64,000 nucleotides of DNA from JADGHX01 sp035760965. GTDB taxonomy: Bacteria > Pseudomonadota > Gammaproteobacteria > Steroidobacterales > Steroidobacteraceae. The position numbers and the translations under genes were made by a program. This document shows positions 1-10,312 of the stretch, in pieces. The stretch spans positions 1-64,000 of the forward strand of contig DASTRY010000001.1 of the NCBI GenBank assembly GCA_035760965.1, in the 5' to 3' direction. Within the stretch, counting starts at the first letter, position 1. The number at the start of each line of letters is the position of its first letter. The notes beneath the pieces are model-generated. The model saw nothing but the letters and a program-made list of their open reading frames with translations. It was not told where the DNA came from and searched no databases.

Positions 1-919
1 CGCCCGCGGACTGCTGGCGCATGGCGAGCGCGTGCTGCGGGTGCGACTCGAGGCCGGGATAGTTCACGCGCTCGACCGCGGGATGTGCCTCGAGCCAGCG
101 CGCGATGGCGAGCGCGTTGGCCGATTGCGCGCGCATGCGCAGCGGCAGCGTCTCCAGGCCCTTGAGGCACACCCACGCGTTGAAGGGCGAGATCGCGGGT
201 CCGGCGGTGCGCACGAAGCCCAGGAGCGGGCCGCGCACGAGGTCTTCCCGCCCGGCGATGGCGCCCGCGAGCACGCGTCCCTGGCCGTCGATGTACTTGG
301 TCGCGGAATGGATCACGAGGTCCGCGCCCAGCGCGATGGGCTTCTGCAGCACCGGCGTGCACATGCAGTTGTCCACGGCGAGGATGGCGCCCGCCTTGCG
401 CGAGATCTCCGCGAGCCCCGCGATGTCCGCCACCTCGCACGCCGGGTTCGAGGGCGTCTCGACGAAGAGGAGCCGCGTGTTGGGACGCATCGCGGCGCGC
501 CACTGGTCGAGATCCGGGAGGTCCACCCAGGTGGTGGAGACGCCGAGGCGCCCGAGGATCTGGTCGAAGAGCGGCACGACGGTGCCGAAGACGCCGCGCG
601 CCGCGACGATGTGCTCGCCCGCCTTGAGCAGCCCCAGCGCGGTGGTCGCCACCGCCGCCATGCCCGTGGCCGTCGCGACGCACGCCTGCGCGCCCTCCAG
701 CGCCGCGAGCCGGTCCTGGAACATCTGGACCGTCGGGTTGGTGAAGCGCGAATAGATGTTGCCCGGCTCCTCGTTGGCGAAGCGGCGGGCGGCCTCGGCG
801 GCGCTCGTGTAGACGAAGCTCGTGGTGAGCGCGAGGGCCTCGGAATGCTCGCGGAAATCGCTGCGCACGCCCCCGGCGCGCACGGCGAGGGTGTCGGGCT
901 TCAGCGCCTCGTCGGCCAT
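1..919 (-). CDS. metZ: O-succinylhomoserine sulfhydrylase, 3' end outside the window
   Basis: PLP-dependent Cys/Met-metabolism enzyme of the gamma-synthase family, predicted to convert O-succinylhomoserine and sulfide to homocysteine in the cytoplasm. About 306 residues are visible, beginning MADEALKPDTLAVRAG at the ATG at 919, and the reading frame runs off the left edge; full-length members have roughly 400 residues. The PLP-lysine motif SATKYIDGQGRV is present, as is the upstream PSNP segment. It follows purF by 7 bp on the same strand, and a purF-metZ pair is common in gammaproteobacteria. Assignment to MetZ rather than MetB or MetY rests on overall sequence feel and on context, not on a substrate-defining residue. 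Confidence 0.9.
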   Translation of the reverse strand, partial: MADEALKPDTLAVRAGGVRSDFREHSEALALTTSFVYTSAAEAARRFANEEPGNIYSRFTNPTVQMFQDRLAALEGAQACVATATGMAAVATTALGLLKAGEHIVAARGVFGTVVPLFDQILGRLGVSTTWVDLPDLDQWRAAMRPNTRLLFVETPSNPACEVADIAGLAEISRKAGAILAVDNCMCTPVLQKPIALGADLVIHSATKYIDGQGRVLAGAIAGREDLVRGPLLGFVRTAGPAISPFNAWVCLKGLETLPLRMRAQSANALAIARWLEAHPAVERVNYPGLESHPQHALAMRQQSAG

Positions 920-926
920 GCGCGGC

Positions 927-2444
927 TCAGTCGACGCGGGACAGGCCGAGGTCGAGCTGGTAGCTCGAAAGGCGCGTCTCCGGGCGCGACTCGCCGTCGC
1001 GCCTTCCGTTCTCGATGCCCTCGAGGTACTCCTGCGACACGTCGCCGGTGATGTACACGCCGTCGAAGCAGGAGCAATCGAAGCGGTCGATCGAGGGATT
1101 GAGCTTCCTCACGTCCTCGATGAGGGCCTCGAGGTCCTGGTAGATCACGGCGTCGGCGCCGATCGCCGCGGCGACACCCGCCTCGTCGCGGCCCGTGGCG
1201 ATGAGCTCGCCACGCGTCGGCATATCGATGCCGTACACGTTCGGGAAGCGCACCGGCGGGGCGGCCGACGCGAAGTACACCTTCTTCGCGCCCGCCTCGC
1301 GCGCAAGGTCGATGATCTGCGCGGAGGTTGTGCCGCGAACGATGGAGTCGTCCACGAGCAGCACGTTCTTGCCGCGGACCTCGAGGTCGATGGCGTTCAG
1401 CTTGCGACGCACGGATTTCTCGCGCATCTGCTGGCCCGGCATGATGAACGTGCGGCCGATGTAGCGGTTCTTGATGAAGCCTTCGCGATACTTGAGGCCG
1501 AGCTTCTGCGCGAGCTGCAGCGCGCTCGTACGGCTCGTGTCGGGAATCGGGATCACGACATCGATGTCGTGGTTCGGCCGCTCGCGCAGGATCTTCTCGG
1601 CGAGCTTGTCGCCCATGCGCATGCGCGCGCGGTACACCGAGATGTTGTCCATGATCGAGTCGGGACGCGCGAAATACACGTACTCGAAGATGCACGGCGT
1701 GTGCCGCACGGTCGCCACGAGCTGCTGCGAGAAGAGCCGGCCCTGCTCGTCGATGAACACGGCTTCGCCCGGCCCGATGTCGCGCACGAACTTGAACGAG
1801 AGCGCGGTGAGCGCGACGCTTTCCGAGGCGAGCATCCACTCGGCGCCCTTGGGCGTGTCGCGGCGGCCGAGAACGAGCGGCCGGATGCCGTTCGGATCGC
1901 GGAAGCCGAGCACACCGTGACCGATGACCATCGCGACGACGGCATAGCCGCCGCGGCAGCGGCGATAGACGGCGTTCAGCGCCGCGAACACGTCCGCCGG
2001 CGTGACGCGCGGCGTGCCGACGCGCTGCAGCTCCGACGCGAACACGTTGAGCAGCACTTCGGAATCGGAGCTCGTGTTCAGGTGGCGCCGATCTTCGCGC
2101 TCGAGCACCTCGGCGAGCTCGCGCGCATTCGTGAGATTGCCGTTGTGCCCGAGGACGATGCCGTAGGGCGCGTTCACATAGAACGGCTGCGCTTCGGCGA
2201 TGCCGTCGCAGCCCGCGGTGGGATAGCGCACGTGCCCGATGCCGACGTTGCCGCGCAACTCCAGCATGTGATCCTGCTGGAACACGTCGCGGACGAGCCC
2301 GCTGCCCTTGCGCACGCAGAGCTCGCCTTCGTTCGAGGTGGCGATGCCCGCCGCGTCTTGGCCCCGGTGCTGCAGCACGGTCAGGGCGTCATAGAGCCGT
2401 TGGTTGACGGGCCCGGTTCCGACGATTCCAGCGATTCCGCACAT
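927..2444 (-). CDS. purF: Amidophosphoribosyltransferase
   Basis: Catalyses the first committed step of purine synthesis, PRPP plus glutamine to phosphoribosylamine. The protein has 505 residues, the usual length. It begins MCGIAGIVG, so the catalytic Cys lies directly after the initiator Met with no propeptide. The N-terminal glutamine amidohydrolase (Ntn) half is followed by a type I phosphoribosyltransferase half whose PRPP loop reads [13 protein letters not shown]. cvpA lies 17 bp upstream and metZ 7 bp downstream, the standard cvpA-purF arrangement, so all three are probably one transcript. Confidence 0.97.
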   Translation of the reverse strand: MCGIAGIVGTGPVNQRLYDALTVLQHRGQDAAGIATSNEGELCVRKGSGLVRDVFQQDHMLELRGNVGIGHVRYPTAGCDGIAEAQPFYVNAPYGIVLGHNGNLTNARELAEVLEREDRRHLNTSSDSEVLLNVFASELQRVGTPRVTPADVFAALNAVYRRCRGGYAVVAMVIGHGVLGFRDPNGIRPLVLGRRDTPKGAEWMLASESVALTALSFKFVRDIGPGEAVFIDEQGRLFSQQLVATVRHTPCIFEYVYFARPDSIMDNISVYRARMRMGDKLAEKILRERPNHDIDVVIPIPDTSRTSALQLAQKLGLKYREGFIKNRYIGRTFIMPGQQMREKSVRRKLNAIDLEVRGKNVLLVDDSIVRGTTSAQIIDLAREAGAKKVYFASAAPPVRFPNVYGIDMPTRGELIATGRDEAGVAAAIGADAVIYQDLEALIEDVRKLNPSIDRFDCSCFDGVYITGDVSQEYLEGIENGRRDGESRPETRLSSYQLDLGLSRVD

Positions 2445-2461
2445 CGACAGGCCCCCTCAGG

Positions 2462-2986
2462 TCAGCGTTTCGCAGCCGCCAGACGATTGGCGGCGGACAA
2501 ACTGGCGCCATGCTTCTCGAGCTGCTCGCCGACCACCGCGCGCAGGCCGTTGGCGATGCCCTCGCCGTACGGCATCAGCTTCGACTTCTGCCACCAGCGC
2601 TCGTCGTCGAGCCGCAGCAGTTGCCCGAGAATCACGAAGACACCCAGCAGCACGATGCCGCGCACCAGGCCGAACGCGAATCCCAGAAGACGATCGGTGC
2701 CGCTGAACAGCGACAGCCGGACGAAGTAGCTGAGCACCCACGCGATGCCCATGCCGAGCAGCATGACGAGAACGAAGATGATGGTCCGCGCCGCCCAGAT
2801 GCTGGTCGGCGGCTGCGACAGGAGCCCGCCGAGATGCGGCGCCATCGCGTCCGCGTAATGCCACGCGATGAACAGCGCCACGACCAGTGTGATGAGCGCG
2901 ATGGCTTCGCGCAGGAAGCCCCGGACGGCTCCAATGATGGCGGAAACAATGATGGATGCGATCACCAGGTAATCGGCTACATTCAT
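2462..2986 (-). CDS. cvpA: CvpA family membrane protein
   Basis: Small integral membrane protein of the colicin V production family (174 residues). It is linked to purF in many gammaproteobacteria and its biochemical role is still unclear. Several hydrophobic helices are visible, the first at about residues 4-24 and others near 30-45, 60-85 and 100-120. I chose the ATG at 2986 (MNVADYLVIAS). The frame stays open upstream to 3094, but that extension is arginine-rich and unlike the family. Confidence 0.92.
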   Translation of the reverse strand: MNVADYLVIASIIVSAIIGAVRGFLREAIALITLVVALFIAWHYADAMAPHLGGLLSQPPTSIWAARTIIFVLVMLLGMGIAWVLSYFVRLSLFSGTDRLLGFAFGLVRGIVLLGVFVILGQLLRLDDERWWQKSKLMPYGEGIANGLRAVVGEQLEKHGASLSAANRLAAAKR

Positions 2987-3024
2987 CGAGGGGTCCGGAT
3001 CGTGCGGTCTCTCGCGCGGCGCGA

Positions 3025-3030
3025 ATTGTA
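3025..3030 (-). promoter_or_regulatory. Candidate -10 box for cvpA-purF
   Basis: On the minus strand TACAAT lies 38 bp before the cvpA start, in a 215-bp gap after the SPOR gene. No convincing -35 box sits 16-18 bp upstream, so this is only a -10 match. Confidence 0.35.
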
Positions 3031-3201
3031 CCGGAGGTGCCGAGCGACTGCGCGCGTGGCGTTTCCGAATTCGTCCAAATGCGGAACCCGTCATGGCTCG
3101 GACTATGTACAGCCGCCCCTGAGGCGTCCCGATTCACGAGGGCGACGGCGCGCGCCAAGGTTGCGCGCACTGCGGCACTGCCACCCGCCGCAGCAGGCGG
3201 G

Positions 3202-3978
3202 TCACGGGTAAGGAACGACCGCTCCCGGCTGCCCCACCGCGCGGAGCTTGGCGCCGAGCGCAACCGCCGCCGCTCGGTCTGTTTCGGGACCGACGCGGAC
3301 GCGCCACAGGCGCCTTCCCTGCGGGGATTGACTGACGGTCGCTGCAAAGCCTTTGCCCTTCAGTTGTCGCGCAAGCCGCTCCGCGTTCTCACGATTCGCG
3401 AAGCTGCCCACCTGAACCGCCCAACCCGTCGTCGGCTTCGAATCGGCGCGCGTCGGTGACTCGCTGGCACGCTGCGCGGTCGTTTCCAAGCGCGGTGCGG
3501 ATGCGGGCTTGGGTTGTTCGCCTGCTGCCGCTGTGCTCGCTGGCGGCGACGCGGGGGACGCACTGCTCGTCGGCGATGCGCTGCCGGAGCGATCCGACTG
3601 AACAGCGCTCGACTGTGCCAGCGCGCGATCCGAACGCTCTGATTGAACACCCGTACCCTGTGCGGCCGCGAGCGCGCTGCTCGGGTCCGCAGTCGATCCC
3701 GTGTCTGCGCTTGTCGCGCCCGCCTTCGCGGCACTGTCGCCGATGGGCGGATCGCCGGCCATCGGCGCTTCCGCTATCGGCGGCGAAGCGGCGCGATGCG
3801 CAGCGTCGTCCGCGAGATCGATCGTGTAGGAGCGCATCTGCGCGCCCTCCACGCTCGCGGGCGGCTGCTCGGTGCGTACCGAGCGACTCGGGCCCGTCAA
3901 CAGCTCCGGCACCAGCAAGACCAATATCGCGACCAGGATGATCGCGCCCGTGAGCCGTTCCTTCACGCGAGTGGCCAC
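3202..3978 (-). CDS. DedD-like SPOR domain protein
   Basis: Predicted inner-membrane protein with a periplasmic peptidoglycan-binding SPOR domain, of the kind recruited to denuded glycan at the division site. It has 258 residues: a short cytoplasmic N-terminus, one membrane helix at about residues 11-29 (ending VLLVPELLTG), a long Ala/Ser/Pro-rich low-complexity linker, and a C-terminal SPOR domain at about 185-258 (GWAVQVGSFANRENAERLA). The start is a GTG (3978). It lies between folC and cvpA exactly as dedD does in other gammaproteobacteria, which supports the DedD assignment. The linker itself is not diagnostic. Confidence 0.85.
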   Translation of the reverse strand: MATRVKERLTGAIILVAILVLLVPELLTGPSRSVRTEQPPASVEGAQMRSYTIDLADDAAHRAASPPIAEAPMAGDPPIGDSAAKAGATSADTGSTADPSSALAAAQGTGVQSERSDRALAQSSAVQSDRSGSASPTSSASPASPPASTAAAGEQPKPASAPRLETTAQRASESPTRADSKPTTGWAVQVGSFANRENAERLARQLKGKGFAATVSQSPQGRRLWRVRVGPETDRAAAVALGAKLRAVGQPGAVVPYP

Positions 3979-4062
3979 AATGGGGGCTGACGACCGTGGA
4001 TCAAGCGCACAGTAGAGCTTCGCTTCGTGGGGTCCCAGGCGGCGCGAGGTGCGCGCGGGGCG

Positions 4063-5325
4063 TCAGTATATCCGAAGCCAGTCGAGCGCCGACCCCACGA
4101 TGTAGAAGCCGCCGCAGACGACGACACGGTCGCCCGGCACGGCGGCCTTCTTGGCGGCCTCGAACCCTGCCACGGGCGAGCTCGCGAGCTGCAGGTCCGC
4201 ATCGCGGAGTGCCAAGCGACGCGCCAGCTCTGCGGCGGGGAGTCCACGGGGGTCCGCGATCGTGCACACGATCCACTCATCGATGAGCGGCTCGAGGATT
4301 TTGCCAATCGTGGCAATGTCCTTGTCGCCGAGAATCCCGACGACGCCGATCGTGCGTCCGGAGCAGGGCCGCGCCGCGAGGTGCGACGCGAACACGCGCG
4401 CGGCGGGCTCGTTATGGCACACGTCGAGAATCCACTCGACCGGCCCCGGCACGATGTGGAAGCGGCCGGGAAGCTTGACGGATTGCAACGCTGCGCTCGC
4501 CGCGGCGACGTCGAGGCGCTTGCCCGTGCGCAGCGCTTCCACTGCGGCGAGCGCCGTCGACGCGTTGCGATACTGCACGGCACCAGCGAGCGCGGAGGGC
4601 GGCAAACCTTCGAGCGACAGCTCGAGCCCGTGATAATTCCAGCCGCTCGCGTGCACGGCCCAGCTGAAATCCGACTCGGCGGCGAGCGGCCGCGCGCCCA
4701 CCGCCGCGATCGTGTCGAACACCGCTCGCGGCATTTCCGGCGAACCGAGAACTGCGGGGCGACCCGCGCGGAAAATGCCGGCTTTCTCGCGGCCGATGTC
4801 GTCGAGCGTCTCGCCGAGCCAGTCGCGATGATCCCAGCCGATGGAGGTGACGACGCCGACGTCCGCGTCGATCATGTTCGCCGCGTCGAGCCGGCCGCCG
4901 AGACCGACTTCGAGAATGGCAACCTCGACCCGCCGCGCGGCGAAAATGAGGAGTGCCGCGAGCGCGCTGAATTCGAAATACGTGAGTGTCGTCGCGCCGC
5001 GCGCACGCTCGATGCGCTCGAACGCGCCGACGAGCTCCGCATCGCTCACCTCCGCGCCGTTCACGACGATGCGCTCGTTGTAGCGGACGAGATGCGGTGA
5101 GGTGAACACGCCTGTCGCCAAACCCATCGCGCGCAGGAAGCTGTCGGCATGCGCGACGACCGAGCCCTTGCCGTTCGTGCCGGCCACCGTGATCACAGGG
5201 CACGGCGCCTTCTCCACGCCGAGCACCTTGGCCACCTGCGTCACGCGTGCGAGCCCGAGGTCGATGCTCTTCGGGTGCACCGACTGCTGGCGCTCCAGCC
5301 ACTCGGCGAGAGTCTTGGGCGACAC
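4063..5325 (-). CDS. folC: Bifunctional dihydrofolate synthase / folylpolyglutamate synthase
   Basis: Mur-ligase-type ATP-dependent enzyme that joins dihydropteroate to glutamate and then extends the polyglutamate tail of folates. At 420 residues it is normal length. The P-loop GTNGKGSVVAH is at about residues 48-58, followed by the substrate and omega-loop region FTSPHLVRYNERI. The C-terminal Rossmann part carries the usual HNP-like motif as VCHNEPAA, a conservative variant. accD lies 51 bp upstream and the SPOR gene 84 bp downstream, the conserved accD-folC-dedD order. Confidence 0.95.
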   Translation of the reverse strand: MSPKTLAEWLERQQSVHPKSIDLGLARVTQVAKVLGVEKAPCPVITVAGTNGKGSVVAHADSFLRAMGLATGVFTSPHLVRYNERIVVNGAEVSDAELVGAFERIERARGATTLTYFEFSALAALLIFAARRVEVAILEVGLGGRLDAANMIDADVGVVTSIGWDHRDWLGETLDDIGREKAGIFRAGRPAVLGSPEMPRAVFDTIAAVGARPLAAESDFSWAVHASGWNYHGLELSLEGLPPSALAGAVQYRNASTALAAVEALRTGKRLDVAAASAALQSVKLPGRFHIVPGPVEWILDVCHNEPAARVFASHLAARPCSGRTIGVVGILGDKDIATIGKILEPLIDEWIVCTIADPRGLPAAELARRLALRDADLQLASSPVAGFEAAKKAAVPGDRVVVCGGFYIVGSALDWLRIY

Positions 5326-5376
5326 GCGCGGCTCTTTAGGTGATGGGCGGCCGGTGGTCGTTGCGGCGGCCCGCGC

Positions 5377-6315
5377 TCAGACCGCGGGCTGTGCGGACGG
5401 ACGCGGCGCTGCAGCTCGCGCCGGGGCGGCGGATGGCGTCGCGTTGGCCGGCACGGGTTGCGCCGGCGGCAGCTTCATCAAAATGCGCAGGACGGCGGAG
5501 ACACGGTCCCGCATGTCGCGCCGATCGACGATCATGTCGAGCGCACCGTGCTCGAGCAGGAACTCGCTGCGCTGGAATCCCTCGGGAAGCGTTTCGCGCA
5601 CCGTCTGCTGAATGACGCGCGGACCCGCAAAGCCGATGAGCGCGCGCGGCTCGGCCAGGTTGAGATCGCCGAGCATGGCGAGACTTGCGGACACGCCGCC
5701 GGTCGTCGGGTCCGTCATCACGGAGATGAAAGGGACGTGGGCCTGCGCGAGACGCGCGAGCGCGGCGCTCGTCTTGGCCATCTGCATGAGCGAGAATAGC
5801 GCTTCCTGCATGCGCGCGCCGCCCGTCGCCGAGAAACAGATCACCGGCTTCTTGTGCTCGATGCCGTGATCGACCGCGCGCTTGAAGCGCTCGCCGACGA
5901 CCGAGCCCATCGAGCCGCCGAGAAAGCGGAACTCGAACGCGCACGCGACGACATCGAGTCCGTTCACCTTGCCGGCGATGACGACCAGCGCGTCCTTCTC
6001 GCCCGTCGCCTTTTGCGCCTGCGCGAGCCGGTCCTTGTAGCGCTTGCTGTCGCGGAACTTCAGCGGGTCCTCGGGCGTGATGTTGGCGCCGATCTCGGTG
6101 CCCGTGCCCTTGTCGAGGAAGGCCTCGAGCCGCTCGCGGGCGCCGATCCGCATGTGATGGCTGCACTTCGGGCAGACGTAGAGATTGCGCTCGAGCTCGG
6201 CGCGATAGAGCACGGCGTCGCACGCGGGACACTTGATCCACAGGCCTTCGGGGACCGAGCGCGTACGGCGCTCCGTCTTGATCCGCGAAGGCATGATCTT
6301 TTCGAACCAGGACAT
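5377..6315 (-). CDS. accD: Acetyl-CoA carboxylase carboxyltransferase subunit beta
   Basis: Beta subunit of the carboxyltransferase that moves CO2 from biotin to acetyl-CoA in fatty acid synthesis. The N-terminal zinc ribbon shows its four cysteines as CPAC (about residues 34-37) and CPKC (53-56). It is followed by the crotonase-like core with [10 protein letters not shown] and [12 protein letters not shown]. The last 30 residues are a Pro/Ala-rich tail. It starts 2 bp after the truA stop, so the two are translationally linked. In many relatives trpF or trpFBA sits between truA and accD; here nothing does. Confidence 0.96.
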   Translation of the reverse strand: MSWFEKIMPSRIKTERRTRSVPEGLWIKCPACDAVLYRAELERNLYVCPKCSHHMRIGARERLEAFLDKGTGTEIGANITPEDPLKFRDSKRYKDRLAQAQKATGEKDALVVIAGKVNGLDVVACAFEFRFLGGSMGSVVGERFKRAVDHGIEHKKPVICFSATGGARMQEALFSLMQMAKTSAALARLAQAHVPFISVMTDPTTGGVSASLAMLGDLNLAEPRALIGFAGPRVIQQTVRETLPEGFQRSEFLLEHGALDMIVDRRDMRDRVSAVLRILMKLPPAQPVPANATPSAAPARAAAPRPSAQPAV

Positions 6316-6317
6316 GC

Positions 6318-7121
6318 TCAGACTCGTGCGTCAAACGGAGCCGGGATCATAGCGGACCGGCCCCCGCCCGGCAGCCCAAAGGCGGCCGGATACGCCACGC
6401 TCCACATATAGAGCCCCTCGGCGGGCGCGGTGACCCCGGCCTGGGTCCGGTCCCGTGACTCCAGCACGTGGCGGGCCCACTCCACCGGCTGCTCGCCCCG
6501 ACCGATCTCGAGGAGCACACCCACGAGATTGCGGACCATGTGATGCAGGAACGCGTTCGCCGTGACCTCGACGGCAAGCCAGTCGCCGGCGCGCTCGACG
6601 CTCATTCGCGTGAGCCGCCGTACGGTGGACTTCGCCTGACACTCCGACGAGCGGAATGCGCTGAAGTCGTGCTCGCCGATGAACGCCGCGGCTGCTGCAC
6701 GCATGCGCTCGTGATCGAGCGGCCGGTGCAGCTGCGCCGCGCGCTTCTCGACCAGCGCCGAGCGTACCGGGCGATTGAAGATGAAATAGCGATACGTGCG
6801 GGTCTCCGCGGAGTAGCGCGCGTGAAAATGCATCGGCACCGGCGTGATCCACGCGACGCTGATGTCGCGCGGCAGATTCGAGTTGGCGCCGAGAAGCCAG
6901 CCCCGCAAGGGACGCGTGGCGCTCGTGTCGAAATGCGCCACCTGCTCGCGCGCGTGCACGCCCGCGTCCGTCCGGCCCGCGCACACGAGCGTCACCGCTT
7001 CATTGGCCACGGTCGAGAATGCCTGCTCGACGAGGGCTTGAATGCTCGGCGCAGACGATTGCGACTGCCACCCGGCGTACGCCGTGCCGTCGTACTCGAT
7101 GCCTACTGCAAACCGAACCAC
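6318..7121 (-). CDS. truA: tRNA pseudouridine(38-40) synthase
   Basis: Converts uridines 38-40 in the tRNA anticodon stem to pseudouridine. The protein has 267 residues. The catalytic aspartate sits in [11 protein letters not shown] (about residues 48-58), and the N-terminus [16 protein letters not shown] matches the family. The start is at 7121. It lies between fimV and accD in a conserved gammaproteobacterial order. Confidence 0.96.
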   Translation of the reverse strand: MVRFAVGIEYDGTAYAGWQSQSSAPSIQALVEQAFSTVANEAVTLVCAGRTDAGVHAREQVAHFDTSATRPLRGWLLGANSNLPRDISVAWITPVPMHFHARYSAETRTYRYFIFNRPVRSALVEKRAAQLHRPLDHERMRAAAAAFIGEHDFSAFRSSECQAKSTVRRLTRMSVERAGDWLAVEVTANAFLHHMVRNLVGVLLEIGRGEQPVEWARHVLESRDRTQAGVTAPAEGLYMWSVAYPAAFGLPGGGRSAMIPAPFDARV

Positions 7122-7220
7122 GCTACTCCCCCGCTACTGCCCGCCCGCTACGCCACGGCGAAGTATCGAGCCAAACGCACGGGCGCGGCGAACCTCCGGC
7201 GCGGCGCGCAGATGTGCGAA

Positions 7221-7257
7221 GGCCCTGCGCCCGAGGCCGACCTCGGATCGCAGGGCC
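7221..7257 (-). terminator. Strong hairpin between fimV and truA
   Basis: Read leftward, 15 nt past the fimV stop, GGCCCTGCG (7257-7249) pairs perfectly with CGCAGGGCC (7229-7221). Inside lies a second stem, CCGAGG / CCTCGG, around a TCGG loop. No U-tract follows, so it may be an attenuating or mRNA-protecting structure rather than a full intrinsic terminator. Confidence 0.5.
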
Positions 7258-7271
7258 CGCAGCTCGCAAGC

Positions 7272-10200
7272 TCAACCGGGGAGCGACTCGATCAGGCGCT
7301 GCGCCTCCTGCTTCTGCGCCACCGAGCCTTCCTGCATGACTTCTTCGAGGATGTTGCGCGCGCCTTCCGGATCGCCCATGTCCATGTACGCCCGCGCGAG
7401 ATCGAGCTTGGTGCCGACTTCGCTCATCGTCACCGGCTCGAGGTCCGGCAGCGCGAGGTCCTCGGAATTCAGCTTCTGCGTGGAGGTGAACGCGGTGTCC
7501 GGCACGGTCGCCGTGCCGACATCGAGGTCGACGCTCGCACCGGAGCCGTTGGTCATGCGGATCGACTGCGGCTCCTCGGCGTCGTTGAAATTGAAGTCGA
7601 GGTCGCTGCTGCTCTTCACCGCCGCGAGGCGCGAGGTCTCGGAGCCATCGGCTCCCTCGCCGGAGCCGTTCTGGTAGCTGCCCACGCGCTGCGGCGGCAT
7701 CGTCTGATCGAGATCCTCGCCGCCCGCGAGATTCCACGAGCCCGTCGCGGAGATCGCGGTCGCGTCCGGATCGGACGCGCGCATGCCGCGACGCTCCGCC
7801 TCGTCCATGATGCGTCGTGAGCGCTCATCGAGGCCTGCGACGAGCGTGGGCGCCTCCTGAGTCGAGGCGATCCCCGGCTGATCCATCGTGTCGAGCGCGG
7901 ACAGATCGAGACCGAGATCGTCGATGGCGAGCTCGGCAGTCTGCTCCGCCGCGCTGCCCTGCCTCATGGCCGTCTCGACCTTCTGGCGCACGGTCTGATT
8001 GGCGCCGGCGTAGAGCTGCGGCTGCTCGACCGTCGGCGCTTCGAAGTCGCCGCTGTAGGTCGCGACCGTCGGCTCGTCCTGGCGAATCTTCTGCGTCATC
8101 TGACGGGTCGTCTGCGTGCCGCCGGACGCGAAATTCTCGTCCTCGTGCAGCGCGAGATTGGCGTCGGTGACCGTCGCACTGTCGCCGCTGCCCTCGCCGA
8201 GTGCCGAGCCGATGTCGAGATCGATGTCGTTACCGCTGGACGCCGCCACGGGCTCGCCGAGCAGATCGAAGTCCACGCGGCTCTGGCCGCCTTCGAGATC
8301 GAGATCGACGCCGCCGAGCGAGCTGCTGCCGCCGCCGCTGCCCGCGAACAGCGGGTCTTCCGGCGCGAGCTGCTTGCCCATGATGACGATCTTTTCCCAC
8401 TCGCCGGACTGCGCACGATCGCGCGTCTCGGCCAGCTCCCGCGCCGTCTGCAGGAACTGCTCCTTGTTGCCCCACACGAAGAACACTTCGAGGAGCTTCA
8501 GCTTCAGATCGCGGCGATTCGGCTCGCGCGAGATGGCGATGCGCACGAGATCCGCGGCCTGGTCGTACAGGCCGTACGCCATGTGGAAATCGGCTTCCGC
8601 CAGCGGATCGCCCTGGTCGAGATTGATGGCGGTCTCGCTGCTGATCGTGTCGTCTGCCGGCACGCTGACGTTGCGCGGCGCGGCCGCGACTTCAGCGCCG
8701 AAACGCGGCCGCTCGTGCGTGCCGGACTCCTCGACGAGGAACGCCGCTTCGCGCTGCGCACCACCCGCGCCGGCACGCAGGGGCTGCGTGTCGCTGCCGC
8801 CGAAGTCGCCGCGATCGAGCGCGGCGGCGCCGGCGCTGCTCGCAGCGAGACGGCTCAGTGAATCGTCGAACTCATTCCGCTGTCGCGACCGAAACGCGCG
8901 CAAGCCGAAGAAGGCGAGCGCGGCGACGACGAGCGCGGCACCGACCCACCAGTACTCGATGAGCGTGTCGAGGATCGAGCCGCCCTTCTCTGGTTGCGGC
9001 GCGGCGGCCACGGCGGGCCTGGTTGCAGGCGGCGGGTTCGGTTGCGCCTCGGGCGCCGGTTCGGCAGCAGCCGCGGGCTGTTCGGTGGACGCTTGCTCAA
9101 CCGGCTGTTCCGCCGGCGGCGTTTCAGCGGGTGGAGTGGGCTGCGCGGACGCGGCGGGCTGTTCCGGCTGCGGCGGCGGAGTCGACGCGCTTGGCGAAGA
9201 GGACTGCTGAGCGGAGAGACGGGCCTGGAGCTGCGCGACTTCCGCGTTCTTCAGCTCGAGCAGGCGGCGCGATTCATCGAGCTGCGCTTGCAGCTCGCTG
9301 ACGCGGCCCTGCAGACGCGAGTTCTCCGCCCTGAGCGCCGCGTCTCCTGCGGTCGCGGAACCGGACTCGGACGGTGGCACGAGACGCAGCTGGCCGCGTT
9401 CCGAGCTGGAGCTCGATGCATCCGCGGTGGCCGGACCGCTGCCGCGCCACGCGGACCACTGCCGGCGAATTTCCGCAGCCGCCTCGCTCGGCGAGATCGC
9501 CGCGACGGTGGCGTTGTCGGGAATGCGCAGCACGGCACCCGAGCGCATCACGTTCATGTTGTTGTCGAACGCGGCGGGGTTGTTCTGATAGATCGCGAGC
9601 ATCCACGCGCGCGACTGCGCGGCATTGCCGCCTGAAATCTCACTCGCAATGCCCGACAGCGTTTCGCCGGGCCGCACGGTGCGCGTCGTTCCCGCAGCAG
9701 CCGAAGACGGCGCGGACGAGGATGACGACTCGGACGCAAAACTGGACGAAGCAGGCTCCGTCGCACGCGCCGACGGCGTCGTGGCGGGCGCACGCGAGAT
9801 CTGACCCGAGCGCGCACTGTCGCCAGTCGAAGGCGCGGCGATCGGCGCATCGGCCACCTGCGGGCCGGGAGGCGCGTACACCGGTGGATCGAGCAGCAGG
9901 TCGTATTCGCGGACGAGATGATTGCGCGCCGAGTTCACCTCGACGAGCATCGTGAGGAACGGTTCGGTGATCGGGTCGTTCGTGCGGAGGCGGATGACTT
10001 CTTTCCCCGCGGCGTTCTTCGTCGTCGTCATCGTGACGCCGTTCAGCACCGCAGGCCGGTCGAGACCGTAACGCTGGAACAGCTCGCTCGAGGCGATCTG
10101 CGCCTTGAGAGTGGCCAGCTCCTCCGGGGTTGCCCCGAGGATCTCGATCTCGGCATCGAGCGGCGCGTTCAATGCGGACAGGAGACGCACATCTCCCAGC

Positions 10201-10277
10201 CCGAGCGCGAAGGCGGCCGGCGGGAAGATGACGAGCGAGGCCAGCGCCCACTTGACCGATTTGGCGACCATCAGCAC
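7272..10277 (-). CDS. fimV: FimV-like pilus and polarity protein
   Basis: Inner-membrane, peptidoglycan-binding protein that in Pseudomonas supports type IV pilus assembly, polar organisation and twitching. It has 1001 residues. A signal peptide (about 1-25, ending FPPAAFALG) precedes a conserved FimV N-terminal domain. A periplasmic LysM module lies at about 197-257 (TVRPGETLSGIASEI). A coiled-coil/Pro-Ala stretch leads to one membrane helix at about 437-460. The rest is a long acidic cytoplasmic region with a TPR-like piece near 570-620, and a C-terminal FimV domain (LDLARAYMDMGDPEGARNIL). Starts at 10277 and 10271 (MVAKSVKW) are both possible. The FimX-like protein at 18.6 kb belongs to the same pilus biology. 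Confidence 0.93.
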   Translation of the reverse strand: MLMVAKSVKWALASLVIFPPAAFALGLGDVRLLSALNAPLDAEIEILGATPEELATLKAQIASSELFQRYGLDRPAVLNGVTMTTTKNAAGKEVIRLRTNDPITEPFLTMLVEVNSARNHLVREYDLLLDPPVYAPPGPQVADAPIAAPSTGDSARSGQISRAPATTPSARATEPASSSFASESSSSSAPSSAAAGTTRTVRPGETLSGIASEISGGNAAQSRAWMLAIYQNNPAAFDNNMNVMRSGAVLRIPDNATVAAISPSEAAAEIRRQWSAWRGSGPATADASSSSSERGQLRLVPPSESGSATAGDAALRAENSRLQGRVSELQAQLDESRRLLELKNAEVAQLQARLSAQQSSSPSASTPPPQPEQPAASAQPTPPAETPPAEQPVEQASTEQPAAAAEPAPEAQPNPPPATRPAVAAAPQPEKGGSILDTLIEYWWVGAALVVAALAFFGLRAFRSRQRNEFDDSLSRLAASSAGAAALDRGDFGGSDTQPLRAGAGGAQREAAFLVEESGTHERPRFGAEVAAAPRNVSVPADDTISSETAINLDQGDPLAEADFHMAYGLYDQAADLVRIAISREPNRRDLKLKLLEVFFVWGNKEQFLQTARELAETRDRAQSGEWEKIVIMGKQLAPEDPLFAGSGGGSSSLGGVDLDLEGGQSRVDFDLLGEPVAASSGNDIDLDIGSALGEGSGDSATVTDANLALHEDENFASGGTQTTRQMTQKIRQDEPTVATYSGDFEAPTVEQPQLYAGANQTVRQKVETAMRQGSAAEQTAELAIDDLGLDLSALDTMDQPGIASTQEAPTLVAGLDERSRRIMDEAERRGMRASDPDATAISATGSWNLAGGEDLDQTMPPQRVGSYQNGSGEGADGSETSRLAAVKSSSDLDFNFNDAEEPQSIRMTNGSGASVDLDVGTATVPDTAFTSTQKLNSEDLALPDLEPVTMSEVGTKLDLARAYMDMGDPEGARNILEEVMQEGSVAQKQEAQRLIESLPG

Positions 10278-10312
10278 ACCCCGTGGGGCAAGGATCTCAG
10301 AAAATATCTTTT

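Noticed and set aside
822..2729. Long open frame opposite purF and cvpA (635 codons)
   Set aside because: It is a by-product of GC-rich codon use; the purF frame on the other strand matches a known protein over its whole length.
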